DNA of 64,000 nucleotides, from assembly GCA_023421395.1 (NCBI GenBank), contig JAEZTL010000016.1, forward strand, positions 1 to 64,000, in the 5' to 3' direction. This stretch comes from Bacillota bacterium. GTDB taxonomy: Bacteria > Bacillota > Clostridia > Christensenellales > Aristaeellaceae. The translations under genes and the position numbers were made by a program. How positions within the stretch are numbered: the first letter of the stretch is position 1; each line of letters opens with the position of its first letter. Below the pieces are notes generated by a model. That model had not been told where the DNA came from, searched no databases, and saw nothing but the letters and a program-made list of their open reading frames with translations. This document shows positions 1 to 7,497 of the stretch, piece after piece.

Positions 1-1
1 G

Positions 2-751
2 CCCACGCCTGAGCCGACACCGGAGCCGACACCGGAGCCGACGCCGGAGCCAACGCTGGAACCGACACCGGAGCCGACGCCCGAACCCATACCGGAGCCA
101 ACGCCGGAACCGACACCGGAGCCGACGCCGGAACCGACACCGGAGCCGACGCCGGAACCGACACCGCAAGAAACGGCAGCCCCCTCTCCCTACGGGGCCT
201 GGGAATGCAGAACCGGCGACGTCCTGGTGCGCATGACGCTGGGTGAGGACGGCTCCATCACATTGGAGCAGTACGCCTCTGACGGAGAGCATCAGGCCCC
301 GCAGGAGACCGCCGGGCGCTTTATCTGGGACGGGCAGGCGGCGCTGTCACTCGACATCGGGAACAGCTCGGCCTCGGCGCAATTTCTCCCGGCGTCCGAT
401 GCGATCGAGCTGACCGACGGGCAGTCCAGAATCCGCTTTGCGCGGGCGGCGTCGACGGTGGATTCTCCAGCCGCCGGCACGTGGAGCTATACCGGCGATA
501 TCAGCCAGGAGGCGGGCGGCGGCTCCTTCAGGGTTCTTCTTACGCTGTCCGGGGACGGAACGATGGCGATCACCTGCACCGTGAACGGCGAAGCGGTGAT
601 CTCGCAGTCCGGCCGCTGGTTTGAGGCGGGAGACGCGCTATACACCCCGGATTTCGGCGACGGGAGCGACTGGCGCTACGATGCGGACGCCGACACGGTT
701 ACGGGGAAGATCCAAGGCTGGCGGCTGACGTTTGAACGACAGGAGAACTAA
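2..751 (+). CDS. Partial secreted/surface protein, Pro-Thr-Glu linker plus two lipocalin-like repeats (5' end outside window)
   Basis: The reading frame is already open at the first base, so the N-terminus lies upstream. About 55 residues of PTPE repeats form an extended linker (bases 2-168). Two related beta-rich domains follow, of about 90 residues each, beginning GAWECRTGD (near base 200) and GTWSYTGD (near base 477). Both match in pattern the extracellular domain of the kinase ending at 7443: a GxW start, MTL-x-x-x-G, an ASDG/SSDG turn, LxLxIGxSxAxA, and a final RFAR/TFER/VFHR. The partner is therefore probably exported and envelope-associated. The function is unknown to me. The stop codon TAA overlaps the first base of a dispersed repeat at 751. 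The frame and the domain duplication are seen directly; export is inferred from the linker style. Confidence 0.8.
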   Translation, partial: PTPEPTPEPTPEPTPEPTLEPTPEPTPEPIPEPTPEPTPEPTPEPTPEPTPEPTPQETAAPSPYGAWECRTGDVLVRMTLGEDGSITLEQYASDGEHQAPQETAGRFIWDGQAALSLDIGNSSASAQFLPASDAIELTDGQSRIRFARAASTVDSPAAGTWSYTGDISQEAGGGSFRVLLTLSGDGTMAITCTVNGEAVISQSGRWFEAGDALYTPDFGDGSDWRYDADADTVTGKIQGWRLTFERQEN

Positions 752-1010
752 TACCAATCCAAAACAATCATGATTCGTCGGGCTGGGTCTTATGGCGCGG
801 GCAAGGTTGGTTTCCCCTGAGGGGAAACCAAGTCGCTTCGCGACCGGGTGATTCAAATGGATTTGAATCACCCGCCCCGTGTCGCCTTCCGCTCACAATG
901 GCGCTGCATTTCACGCCGAAGGCGTATCCCGAAGGGTTTCCTCGCTTCGGCGCCTTGCTCCGCATCCCAAATCCCCGCCCCTTTGGGATAATGATTATTT
1001 TTACTTGGTA
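751..1010 (+). repeat. Dispersed palindromic intergenic repeat, copy 1 (expanded)
   Basis: It starts ATACCAATCCAAAACAATCA and ends TTTTTACTTGGTA, so the ends are inverted; AATCAT is present in both arms. The core (GTGTCGCCTTCCGCTCA, at about 880) is shared with the copies at 25544, 34743, 52416 and 60903. This copy is about 100 bp longer because three extra perfect hairpins are present: 807-831 (loop TGA), 832-844 (loop TTC) and 846-873 (loop GG). It fills the gap between two + strand genes. Confidence 0.85.
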
Positions 1011-1036
1011 AAAGAACCGGATGCGGCGGCCCACGG

Positions 1037-1055
1037 CGGAAAACGCGCATTTCGT
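1037..1055 (+). promoter_or_regulatory. Conserved 19-nt element upstream of a promoter
   Basis: CGGAAAACGCGCATTTCGT occurs identically at 10680-10698. In both places it lies about 10 bp upstream of a -35/-10 pair that starts a + strand gene. It may be an activator or UP-like site, or a shared piece of duplicated promoter DNA. Confidence 0.45.
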
Positions 1056-1064
1056 CACCCGCGC

Positions 1065-1094
1065 TTGCCTGCCCGGGGAGCCCGGTGCGATAAT
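1065..1094 (+). promoter_or_regulatory. Sigma-A-like promoter for the putative T7SS effector gene
   Basis: -35 TTGCCT at 1065-1070, 18-bp spacer, -10 GATAAT at 1089-1094. The gene start follows about 40 bp downstream with RBS GGGAGGG at 1123-1129. Confidence 0.5.
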
Positions 1095-1135
1095 GAGGCC
1101 GGATCGATCGAGATAAGTCGCAGGGAGGGATACGG

Positions 1136-2266
1136 ATGGGCAGAGAGATTCTCGTGAACGCGGAAACGCTCGATCAATGCGCGCGCACGCTGTCTACGCT
1201 GTCCGCATCGTTTGAGGATCTGGCGGGCGTATTGAACGGGATCAGCGCGCAGGCCGCGACGATCGAATACCGGGTCAAGGCCGCTCCGCCCGTGCTCCGC
1301 GGAACCATCGCCGCGCCGCATCACGGCGGCGTTCGGTCCGCGATCGCCAGCTATGCCCTCACGCTCAGCGCCTGCGGCGGGTATGCCGGGCGGTTGGGCG
1401 CCGGCGTCCGGCAGAGCGCGCAGACTTTCGAGCAGTGCGAACGGCAGATTGCGGTGGGCCTGATGCGGGAGAGCGCCGTTGAGGACGCGCTGGGGACGGG
1501 CGCGGGCTTCTTCGGAGCCTCAGCGGCGCTTTCCGGAATCCTGCCGGAGGGCGGCGAGACGGACTCGGGGCTTGGCCTGCTCGGGGAAATCCTGGGCGGC
1601 GGCCTCCTCGGCGGCGGCCTTCTGAGCAGGCTGAAGGAGGGCATCACCGGGGAGATTCTGGGCGCGACCACCGTTTCCGGAACTTTCGAGGCCGGCGGCG
1701 AAATGTACGGCTACCATTCCGACACGGTGGATGTTTCCGCGCTCTACGCCAACGTCAGCGCCGAAGGCTCTGCTGGGATGTACCGGCGGGACGCGGACGG
1801 CAACCTGATCTTTTCGCCCTACGCTACCGGCGGCGTCATGGTCGGCTTCGGGGTGCTCTCGGCCACCTGGAGCGATTCCATCGGCAACGACATGCTGGGC
1901 GCTTACGGCAGTACGGACGTTCAGCTTCTGACCGGCGCTGCGGGCGCCACCGGCACCGTCGCGATGTTTGACGCCGATGGAAACTTCAATCCCACGGCTT
2001 CGGTGAACGCTTCCGCGGAGGCAACGGTGGCCTCGGCATCCGTCGAGGGCGGCGTCACGGTGGCGGGCGTGGACGTCAAGGGCTCGGCGGAGGCCAGCAT
2101 CGGAATCGGCGCCCATGCGAACGTGGGGTATGAGGACGGGGTCGTCTCCTTTGACATCGGCGCGGCGGTCGGAATCGGCGCCAGCGTGTCGCTTTCGGTG
2201 GATGTGGGCGGCGCGGTGAACGCCGTGACCGGCGCGGCCGAAAGCTTCTTCAAGAGCCTGTTCTGA
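1136..2266 (+). CDS. Putative type VII secretion substrate: helical N-terminal domain plus Gly/Ala-rich beta domain
   Basis: 376 aa. Residues 1 to about 115 are Ala-rich and predicted helical with no signal peptide (LDQCARTLSTLSASFEDL and following), the size and texture of WXG100/LXG-type T7SS targeting domains, although no clear WXG motif is seen. Residues about 120-175 are a Gly/Leu-rich stretch. The rest is a repetitive VSAEGSAG / SASVEGGV / SIGIGAHANVGY-type region, as seen in pre-toxin regions of Clostridial T7SS proteins. No C-terminal toxin domain is recognisable; the protein ends soon after a SLSVDVGGAVNAV stretch. The next gene encodes DUF4176, a family often found in T7SS loci. ATG chosen because GGGAGGG lies 7 nt upstream. 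T7SS assignment is inference; core genes such as essC are not in the window. Confidence 0.55.
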   Translation: MGREILVNAETLDQCARTLSTLSASFEDLAGVLNGISAQAATIEYRVKAAPPVLRGTIAAPHHGGVRSAIASYALTLSACGGYAGRLGAGVRQSAQTFEQCERQIAVGLMRESAVEDALGTGAGFFGASAALSGILPEGGETDSGLGLLGEILGGGLLGGGLLSRLKEGITGEILGATTVSGTFEAGGEMYGYHSDTVDVSALYANVSAEGSAGMYRRDADGNLIFSPYATGGVMVGFGVLSATWSDSIGNDMLGAYGSTDVQLLTGAAGATGTVAMFDADGNFNPTASVNASAEATVASASVEGGVTVAGVDVKGSAEASIGIGAHANVGYEDGVVSFDIGAAVGIGASVSLSVDVGGAVNAVTGAAESFFKSLF

Positions 2267-2313
2267 GCCCTCGGACGCGACACAACGCAAATGAAATCGG
2301 AGGATGATTGAAT

Positions 2314-2619
2314 ATGATGGTTTCCGGAATTCTGCCCATTGGATCGGTCGTGCGGCTTAAGGGCGGCGAGCGCAAACTGATGATCGCCGGCGTTTGCCAG
2401 AAGCAGCTCAACGAGGATGGGACGCTGTGGGATTACGTGGGCGTGATCTATCCGCAGGGCTACATGGGTGCGGAACGGATGTACATGTTCAACAACGACC
2501 AGATCGAGGTGGTGCACGCCCTCGGGTACCAGGATCAGGAGCAGCTTGAGTTCAAGATCAAGGCCGACGCGCTGCAGCGCCAGATGCGCGGGGCGGAAAC
2601 GCAGGGCGACAAAGCGTAG
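2314..2619 (+). CDS. DUF4176 domain protein (T7SS-associated family)
   Basis: 101 aa, cytoplasmic, no signal peptide. The order ILPIGSVVRLKGGERKLMI, then YVGVIYPQGY, then MYMFNNDQIEVVHALGY is what I recognise as the DUF4176 family, small proteins encoded beside type VII secretion genes of Bacillota. Their biochemical role is unknown. It follows the putative effector by 47 bp. GGAGG at 2299-2303 lies 10 nt from ATG 2314; TTG 2308 and ATG 2317 are alternative starts. The short charged C-terminal tail (KADALQRQMRGAETQGDKA) is likely helical. It could act as an accessory factor or chaperone of the upstream protein, which is inference from position. Confidence 0.75.
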   Translation: MMVSGILPIGSVVRLKGGERKLMIAGVCQKQLNEDGTLWDYVGVIYPQGYMGAERMYMFNNDQIEVVHALGYQDQEQLEFKIKADALQRQMRGAETQGDKA

Positions 2620-2759
2620 CGGGACGGCCGGGAGCCGTCTGGAAACGGGCGAAAGAACAAGCGCGCATATCCCGGGCGCGGCCCGGCGGCAACCCGCCGG
2701 CACGGGGAATCGCATACGGGCCGGGTCTGACAGGAATTCCTTGGGGGAGGGACACATCG

Positions 2760-4172
2760 ATGGAACGGAAAAGCTGGCGGAGGGTTCTCGCGTTTTGTCT
2801 GACCGCGCTGATGGCCGCGATGCCGCTGGGATTCGCCCAGTCGGCGCCCGGCGCGGGGGACGGGGAGATGGGCACCCTGTTTGACAAGCTCATGCAGGCG
2901 ACCGACGCATGGCTTGAGGGGCAGTTCCCGGATGCCCCGCTTCGCTCGAAGGTCCAAAGCGCGATCCGGGCACTGCCGGACCGGGTGGACGACACGATCA
3001 ACCTGGAGGACTTCACGAAGATCGAGTCGCTGGATCTCAAGGGGCAGAACATCAACAACCTCGCCGGGCTCGAGAACCTGACGAACCTCAGGCGGCTGGA
3101 CCTTTCCGAAAACGCGATCGGGGACATCTCACCGCTGGGAAGCCTGACGGCGCTGGAGCAACTGAATCTCTCCAGCAACGCCATCGGGGATGTTTCGGCG
3201 CTCGCGGGCTTGACCAGCCTTGCGGAACTCGACCTCTCGAGCAACCGCATTCAGGACGCCTCGCCGCTGAAGGCGCTCAGAAGCCTTGAGCGGCTGAATC
3301 TGTCCAAGAACCTGCTGACGGATGTCTCGCCGCTGGAGGAGCTCAGCGGTCTGAAAGAGCTCTTCCTTTCAAACAACGAAATCGAGGACACGTCTCCCCT
3401 TTGGGCGCTGGAGAAAAGGGGCTGTTACATCACGCTGACGGGCAATCCCACATCGGCCGTTATGAACAGCGCGCCGACCCCGACTCCCGCGCCCACGCCC
3501 GTTCCCACGCCGACGCCGACGCCCGCGCCGACGCCCAGGCCCACGCCGACGCCGACGCCCGTGCCGACGCCGACGCCCGTGCCGACGCCGACGCCCAGGC
3601 CCACCCCGAAGCCCACGCCCAGGCCGACGCCGTACGCCTTCAAGGACAAGGCGATGGAGCGGATCATCCGCACGTCGCTGGGCATGGCCAATCAGGACAT
3701 CTACGTAACCGATCTGGCGCGGCTGCGCTACATCGGCCAGGAGGGCGGAAACGCCAAGGAAGGCCAGAAAAAAGGCATCAAGAGCCTTGAGGACCTGCGC
3801 TACTGCACCAATCTATTGGAACTGGACGTGGCCAAAAACGACATCAGCGATCTGTCGCCGCTGTCGGGCCTGAAGTCACTGTACCGGCTGTCGGTCAGCG
3901 GCAATGAAATCCGCGATCTGTCGCCGCTGGCGTCGCTGACGGCGCTGGAAAAGCTGAGCGTCAGCGAAAACTCCGGGGTGACCAGCATCCGGGCGCTGTC
4001 CGGGCTCTACGCGCTGCGCGACCTCTTCATCAACGGGACGGGTGTGAAGGACATCTCGCCCATCATGGATCTGGATCTCGAATCCATCCAGTGGAGCGGC
4101 AGCAAAATCTCCAAGGCCGACCAGAAGGCGTTCAAGAACGCGCATCCCGGCTGTAAGATCACCAGCAAATAA
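2760..4172 (+). CDS. Secreted leucine-rich-repeat protein with Pro-Thr linker
   Basis: 470 aa. Signal peptide at residues 1 to about 27 (Arg/Lys start, hydrophobic core, AQSA). Residues about 80-235 carry six or so 22-residue internalin-type LRRs with the LxxLxLSxNxIxDxSPL pattern. A PTPTP/APTP linker follows at about 238-297 (bases 3473-3637), then a second LRR domain at about 298-470. Internalin-type LRRs mediate protein-protein contact at the cell surface; no LPXTG, SLH or transmembrane anchor is visible. The next gene has the same architecture with an added peptidoglycan-binding domain, so the pair probably arose by duplication. GGGGGAGGG lies just upstream of the ATG. The ligand is unknown. 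It is sandwiched between T7SS-like genes and a receptor kinase, which suggests an envelope-surface module. Confidence 0.85.
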   Translation: MERKSWRRVLAFCLTALMAAMPLGFAQSAPGAGDGEMGTLFDKLMQATDAWLEGQFPDAPLRSKVQSAIRALPDRVDDTINLEDFTKIESLDLKGQNINNLAGLENLTNLRRLDLSENAIGDISPLGSLTALEQLNLSSNAIGDVSALAGLTSLAELDLSSNRIQDASPLKALRSLERLNLSKNLLTDVSPLEELSGLKELFLSNNEIEDTSPLWALEKRGCYITLTGNPTSAVMNSAPTPTPAPTPVPTPTPTPAPTPRPTPTPTPVPTPTPVPTPTPRPTPKPTPRPTPYAFKDKAMERIIRTSLGMANQDIYVTDLARLRYIGQEGGNAKEGQKKGIKSLEDLRYCTNLLELDVAKNDISDLSPLSGLKSLYRLSVSGNEIRDLSPLASLTALEKLSVSENSGVTSIRALSGLYALRDLFINGTGVKDISPIMDLDLESIQWSGSKISKADQKAFKNAHPGCKITSK

Positions 4173-4224
4173 ACGGCACCGGGGCGATGCCGCCCCGCCT
4201 GGAGACGGAGCGAAGGGGGCAAGC

Positions 4225-5682
4225 ATGGGGATGGGTAAAACAGGGAAGCGTTTGGCCGCTCTGATGCTTTTTGTGCTGCTTCTTTCGCTCCTGCCGTCGC
4301 CGGAGGCGGGGCGCGCCGCGGCGGCAACGGCCGTGCCCGGCGACGCGTGGGGCGAGATCTTCAGAATGATGGAGGAAGCCGGGGAGGGCGATGGGGGCGT
4401 GCCGATGGAGGCGCTGTTCCCCGATCCCGCGATGCGGGGCGCGGTGGAAGCGGCGGCGCGGGCGGCGGCGGGCAAGCCGGAGGGGGCGCTCGCCGTGGCC
4501 GACCTCGCGCTGGTGACAGAACTGAACCTCGGCGGCATGGGGATTCGGGATGTCGCCCCGCTGAAGGACCTGACCGGCCTAACGTCGCTGGACCTGTCGG
4601 GCAACCAAATTGAGGACGTCCGGCCGCTGGCGAAGCTCAAAAAACTGACTTCGCTGGACCTCTCCGACAACCGTCTGGCGGACATCGCACCGCTGGAGAA
4701 ATTGAGCGGGCTTCGGGAACTGTTTCTCTCGGGCAACGGCATCGTCGATACATCCCCTTTGTGGGCGCTGAGCGAGCGGGGATGCTACATCGTGCTGAGG
4801 GGGAATCCCACCACGCAGGTGCTGCCGTCCGCGCCGACCCCGGCGCCGACTCCGGGTCCGACCCCGGCGCCTTCACCCGAGGCGGATCCGGAGTATCTGG
4901 AGCTTCGGGAGGGCGACAGCGGGCTGCGCGTGACGGCGCTGCAGAACCGATTGTATGAGTTGGGCTATTATGCCGGTGAGGCCGACGGCTTCTACGGCGA
5001 AAGCACGGCCCTTGCCGTCAAGCGGTTCGAGGGCGCCTATCGGAAGGCAGTGACCGGCATTGCCACCGTGCCGCTGCTGAAGACGCTGTTTTCCGATACC
5101 GCAAAGCCCTCTGAATCCGCCGAGGCGATGAGTTCGGCGCCGCCTGAGCAGACGGCCCAGGTGATCCGATTCGCCGATCCGAATATGGAGAAGGCGGTGC
5201 GGGCAGCGCTGCGAAAACCGGAGGGAGCGCTTACCGTCGAGGACGCCGCGGGCGTCACCCATCTTTCGCTGGATTCAAAGGGCATCGAAACGATTTGGGG
5301 GATTCAATACTTCCTCAACATCAAGGAGCTTACCTTATATAACAATCGAATTTCGGACATAAGCGCGCTTTCCGGCCTTGCCAGCCTGGAAAAGCTGTAT
5401 GCCGGGCGAAATCAGATAAAAGACATAGGCCCGTTATCCGGCCTTGTTAAACTGAAGAAGCTTTCCTTGACGGATAACGAGATTGTCGACATTGTACCGC
5501 TGGCGGGTCTGACCGATCTTGAGGTTCTTCAACTGAACACGAATAGGATTTCGAACATCAAAGTGCTGTCGGGTTTGAGGAATCTAAAAATGCTCTGGCT
5601 CGGGGACAATGCGATTACCGATTATCGCCCGGTGGCTCCGTATTATGATCAACTGGAAAATACGGACTTTTTTATCGAATAA
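4225..5682 (+). CDS. Secreted LRR protein with peptidoglycan-binding domain
   Basis: 485 aa. Signal peptide at about 1-33 (KRLAALMLFVLLLSLLP). LRRs at about 95-205, a short PTPAPTPGPTP linker, then a PG_binding_1 domain at about 221-290 (LREGDSGLRVTALQNRLYEL, then ADGFYGESTALAVKRFE). A second LRR block spans about 310-485. The PG-binding domain should hold the protein on the cell wall, leaving LRRs on both sides to bind partners. Its N-terminal half is close in sequence to the preceding gene (SGLRELFLSGN, TSPLWALSERGCYI). Bases after about 5220 are visibly AT-richer than the first half, as if the terminal LRR block had another origin. RBS GGAGACGGAGCGAAGGGG is upstream. Confidence 0.88.
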   Translation: MGMGKTGKRLAALMLFVLLLSLLPSPEAGRAAAATAVPGDAWGEIFRMMEEAGEGDGGVPMEALFPDPAMRGAVEAAARAAAGKPEGALAVADLALVTELNLGGMGIRDVAPLKDLTGLTSLDLSGNQIEDVRPLAKLKKLTSLDLSDNRLADIAPLEKLSGLRELFLSGNGIVDTSPLWALSERGCYIVLRGNPTTQVLPSAPTPAPTPGPTPAPSPEADPEYLELREGDSGLRVTALQNRLYELGYYAGEADGFYGESTALAVKRFEGAYRKAVTGIATVPLLKTLFSDTAKPSESAEAMSSAPPEQTAQVIRFADPNMEKAVRAALRKPEGALTVEDAAGVTHLSLDSKGIETIWGIQYFLNIKELTLYNNRISDISALSGLASLEKLYAGRNQIKDIGPLSGLVKLKKLSLTDNEIVDIVPLAGLTDLEVLQLNTNRISNIKVLSGLRNLKMLWLGDNAITDYRPVAPYYDQLENTDFFIE

Positions 5683-5718
5683 GAATGCCGGCGAAAGCGC
5701 AACGAGGGGGAACCGTCG

Positions 5719-7443
5719 ATGCCGTCAAAAATTTCCGAACGCCTGATTTCCATGCAGCCGCTCTGGGGTGCGTGGAACGTGGAGGAGCCCATCGGCGAGG
5801 GCAGCTACGGCACGGTCTACAGGATTCGCCGCAGAGAGCAGGCCTTCGGCATCGAACAGGAATGCGCGCTCAAGTGGATCGCGCTGCCCCAGCGCGAGGG
5901 CGACATGAACCGGCTGCGCTCGGAAAACATGAGCGACCAGGACATCCGCGCCTACTACGAAGGGCTGATCGGCACGCTGAAAAACGAAATCCTGCTGATG
6001 AGCGGCCTCAGCGGCAACAGCCACATCGTCAATTACATGGATCACAGCATCGTCGAGCGGCGGCGGGAGATCGGCTGGGATATTCTGATCCGGATGGAGC
6101 TTCTGACGCCGCTGGACAAGCACATCGAGCATGCGCCGTTCTCGGAGCGGGATGTCGTCCGGATGGGCGCGGACATCTGCGACGCGCTGGCGCTGTGTGA
6201 GCAGCGCAAGATCCTGCACCGGGATGTCAAGCCGGACAACATCTTTATTTCCAAAGACGGCCTTTTCAAGCTGGGGGACTTTGGCGTGTCGCGGACGCTG
6301 GAAAAGACCGTCAGCCATCTGTCTGTCAAGGGCGCGCCGCTTTACATGGCGCCGGAGATCTACCGGTACGGCGACGTGGATTTTTCCGCGGACATCTATT
6401 CGCTGGGGCTGGTGATGTACCGGCTTTTGAACCGCAACCGGATGCCCTTTTTGCCGCTGATGGAGACGCCCACCCATCGGGATCGGGAGAGCGCGCTGAC
6501 GCGCAGGCTGCAGGGAGACGCGCTGCCCGCACCGGAATACGGTTGCAGGGATCTGAAGCGCATCGTGCTCAAAGCCTGTGCGTTCAGGCGCGAACAGCGC
6601 TTTTCCTCCGCGCGGGAGATGGGCGAGGCGCTGGAGGGCCTGATCAAGCGGGACCGGCTATCGCCGCAGAACCTGATGGGGGACATTGGCAGGGGCAACC
6701 GGCTGGACAGCGGGCGCAGCCCGCTGGAACCGTCGTTGCCGCCGGTCCCGCCAAACGCCGAGCCGGCAGAGGGCGGCGCGGGCGGGGGACCGTCCCGGCC
6801 CGAGGGACAGACGGGGCCCGGAACGGGTACGATCGGCCTCGCCTTCGGCGGGCAGGGCAACGCGCCGCGCGAGGAGTCAAACGACGGCGATACGGTTGGC
6901 CTGGATTTTGAACCGGGTGGAGGGAGAGAATTCAAGCCGCGGAAGCCTTCGGACGACGGGGAGACGGCGCCCCTTGGCGGGGGTAGGAACGGCGGCTACG
7001 CGAAGCCGGGCCTGAAGTCCCGGACGAAGCCCGATCGCGGGCGGGGCGCCGCGTTCTGGCTGATGGGTGTGGCGGCCGCGCTGATCGTGCTGGCGGTGGG
7101 GCTTTACGTCGTCGGCGGGCCGGATGGGCTGCGCCGCGCCGTCTTCGGCCCCGGAAGCATCTCCGCCGTCGCGTCGCCGGACCTGTTGGGGACATGGAGC
7201 GTCCAGTCGGGCCCCATGCGGGCGGTGATGACGCTGGAGCGCGGCGGCCGGCTGAACCTTCGCTCCTTTTCCTCGGACGGAAGCGCCGACTACAACTTCG
7301 ACCGCAGCGGGTCCTTCGAATGGAAGGACCGGAAGCTGTACCTGAGCATCGGATCCTCTACGGCCGAGGCGCTCTATTCGGAGGACCAGCAGTTGCTGAC
7401 CATCAGCCTGGACGGTGGCACCCTGGTGTTTCACCGCGCCTGA
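5719..7443 (+). CDS. Transmembrane Ser/Thr protein kinase (PknB-type) with lipocalin-like ectodomain
   Basis: 574 aa. Kinase domain at about 15-310: Gly loop GEGSYGTVY (26-34), catalytic Lys52 in ALKW, HRD 167-169 followed by VKPDN, DFG 187-189, then MAPEIY in the activation segment. All the catalytic motifs are present, so activity is expected. A Pro/Gly-rich low-complexity juxtamembrane region (about 325-440) precedes one membrane helix (444-467). The C-terminal domain of about 100 residues (GTWSVQSGPMRAVMTL to TLVFHRA) lies outside the cell and resembles the repeats of the partial protein at 2-751. PASTA repeats, typical of PrkC/PknB muropeptide sensors, are absent, so the stimulus is probably different. 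RBS GAGGGGG. It is the last gene of the cluster, followed by a terminator. Confidence 0.93.
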   Translation: MPSKISERLISMQPLWGAWNVEEPIGEGSYGTVYRIRRREQAFGIEQECALKWIALPQREGDMNRLRSENMSDQDIRAYYEGLIGTLKNEILLMSGLSGNSHIVNYMDHSIVERRREIGWDILIRMELLTPLDKHIEHAPFSERDVVRMGADICDALALCEQRKILHRDVKPDNIFISKDGLFKLGDFGVSRTLEKTVSHLSVKGAPLYMAPEIYRYGDVDFSADIYSLGLVMYRLLNRNRMPFLPLMETPTHRDRESALTRRLQGDALPAPEYGCRDLKRIVLKACAFRREQRFSSAREMGEALEGLIKRDRLSPQNLMGDIGRGNRLDSGRSPLEPSLPPVPPNAEPAEGGAGGGPSRPEGQTGPGTGTIGLAFGGQGNAPREESNDGDTVGLDFEPGGGREFKPRKPSDDGETAPLGGGRNGGYAKPGLKSRTKPDRGRGAAFWLMGVAAALIVLAVGLYVVGGPDGLRRAVFGPGSISAVASPDLLGTWSVQSGPMRAVMTLERGGRLNLRSFSSDGSADYNFDRSGSFEWKDRKLYLSIGSSTAEALYSEDQQLLTISLDGGTLVFHRA

Positions 7444-7497
7444 CGCGAGCGCCATGCGGCGGCCACGCCCCCGCGTCGGCCACATTTCGTTCTTTTT

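Noticed and set aside
3473..3637. Short tandem repeats resembling a CRISPR-like or microsatellite array
   Set aside because: In-frame codons for a Pro-Thr linker; no spacers of regular length.
3425..3691. Gly-Val repeat protein on the minus strand
   Set aside because: It is the antisense translation of the PTPTP linker of the LRR protein.
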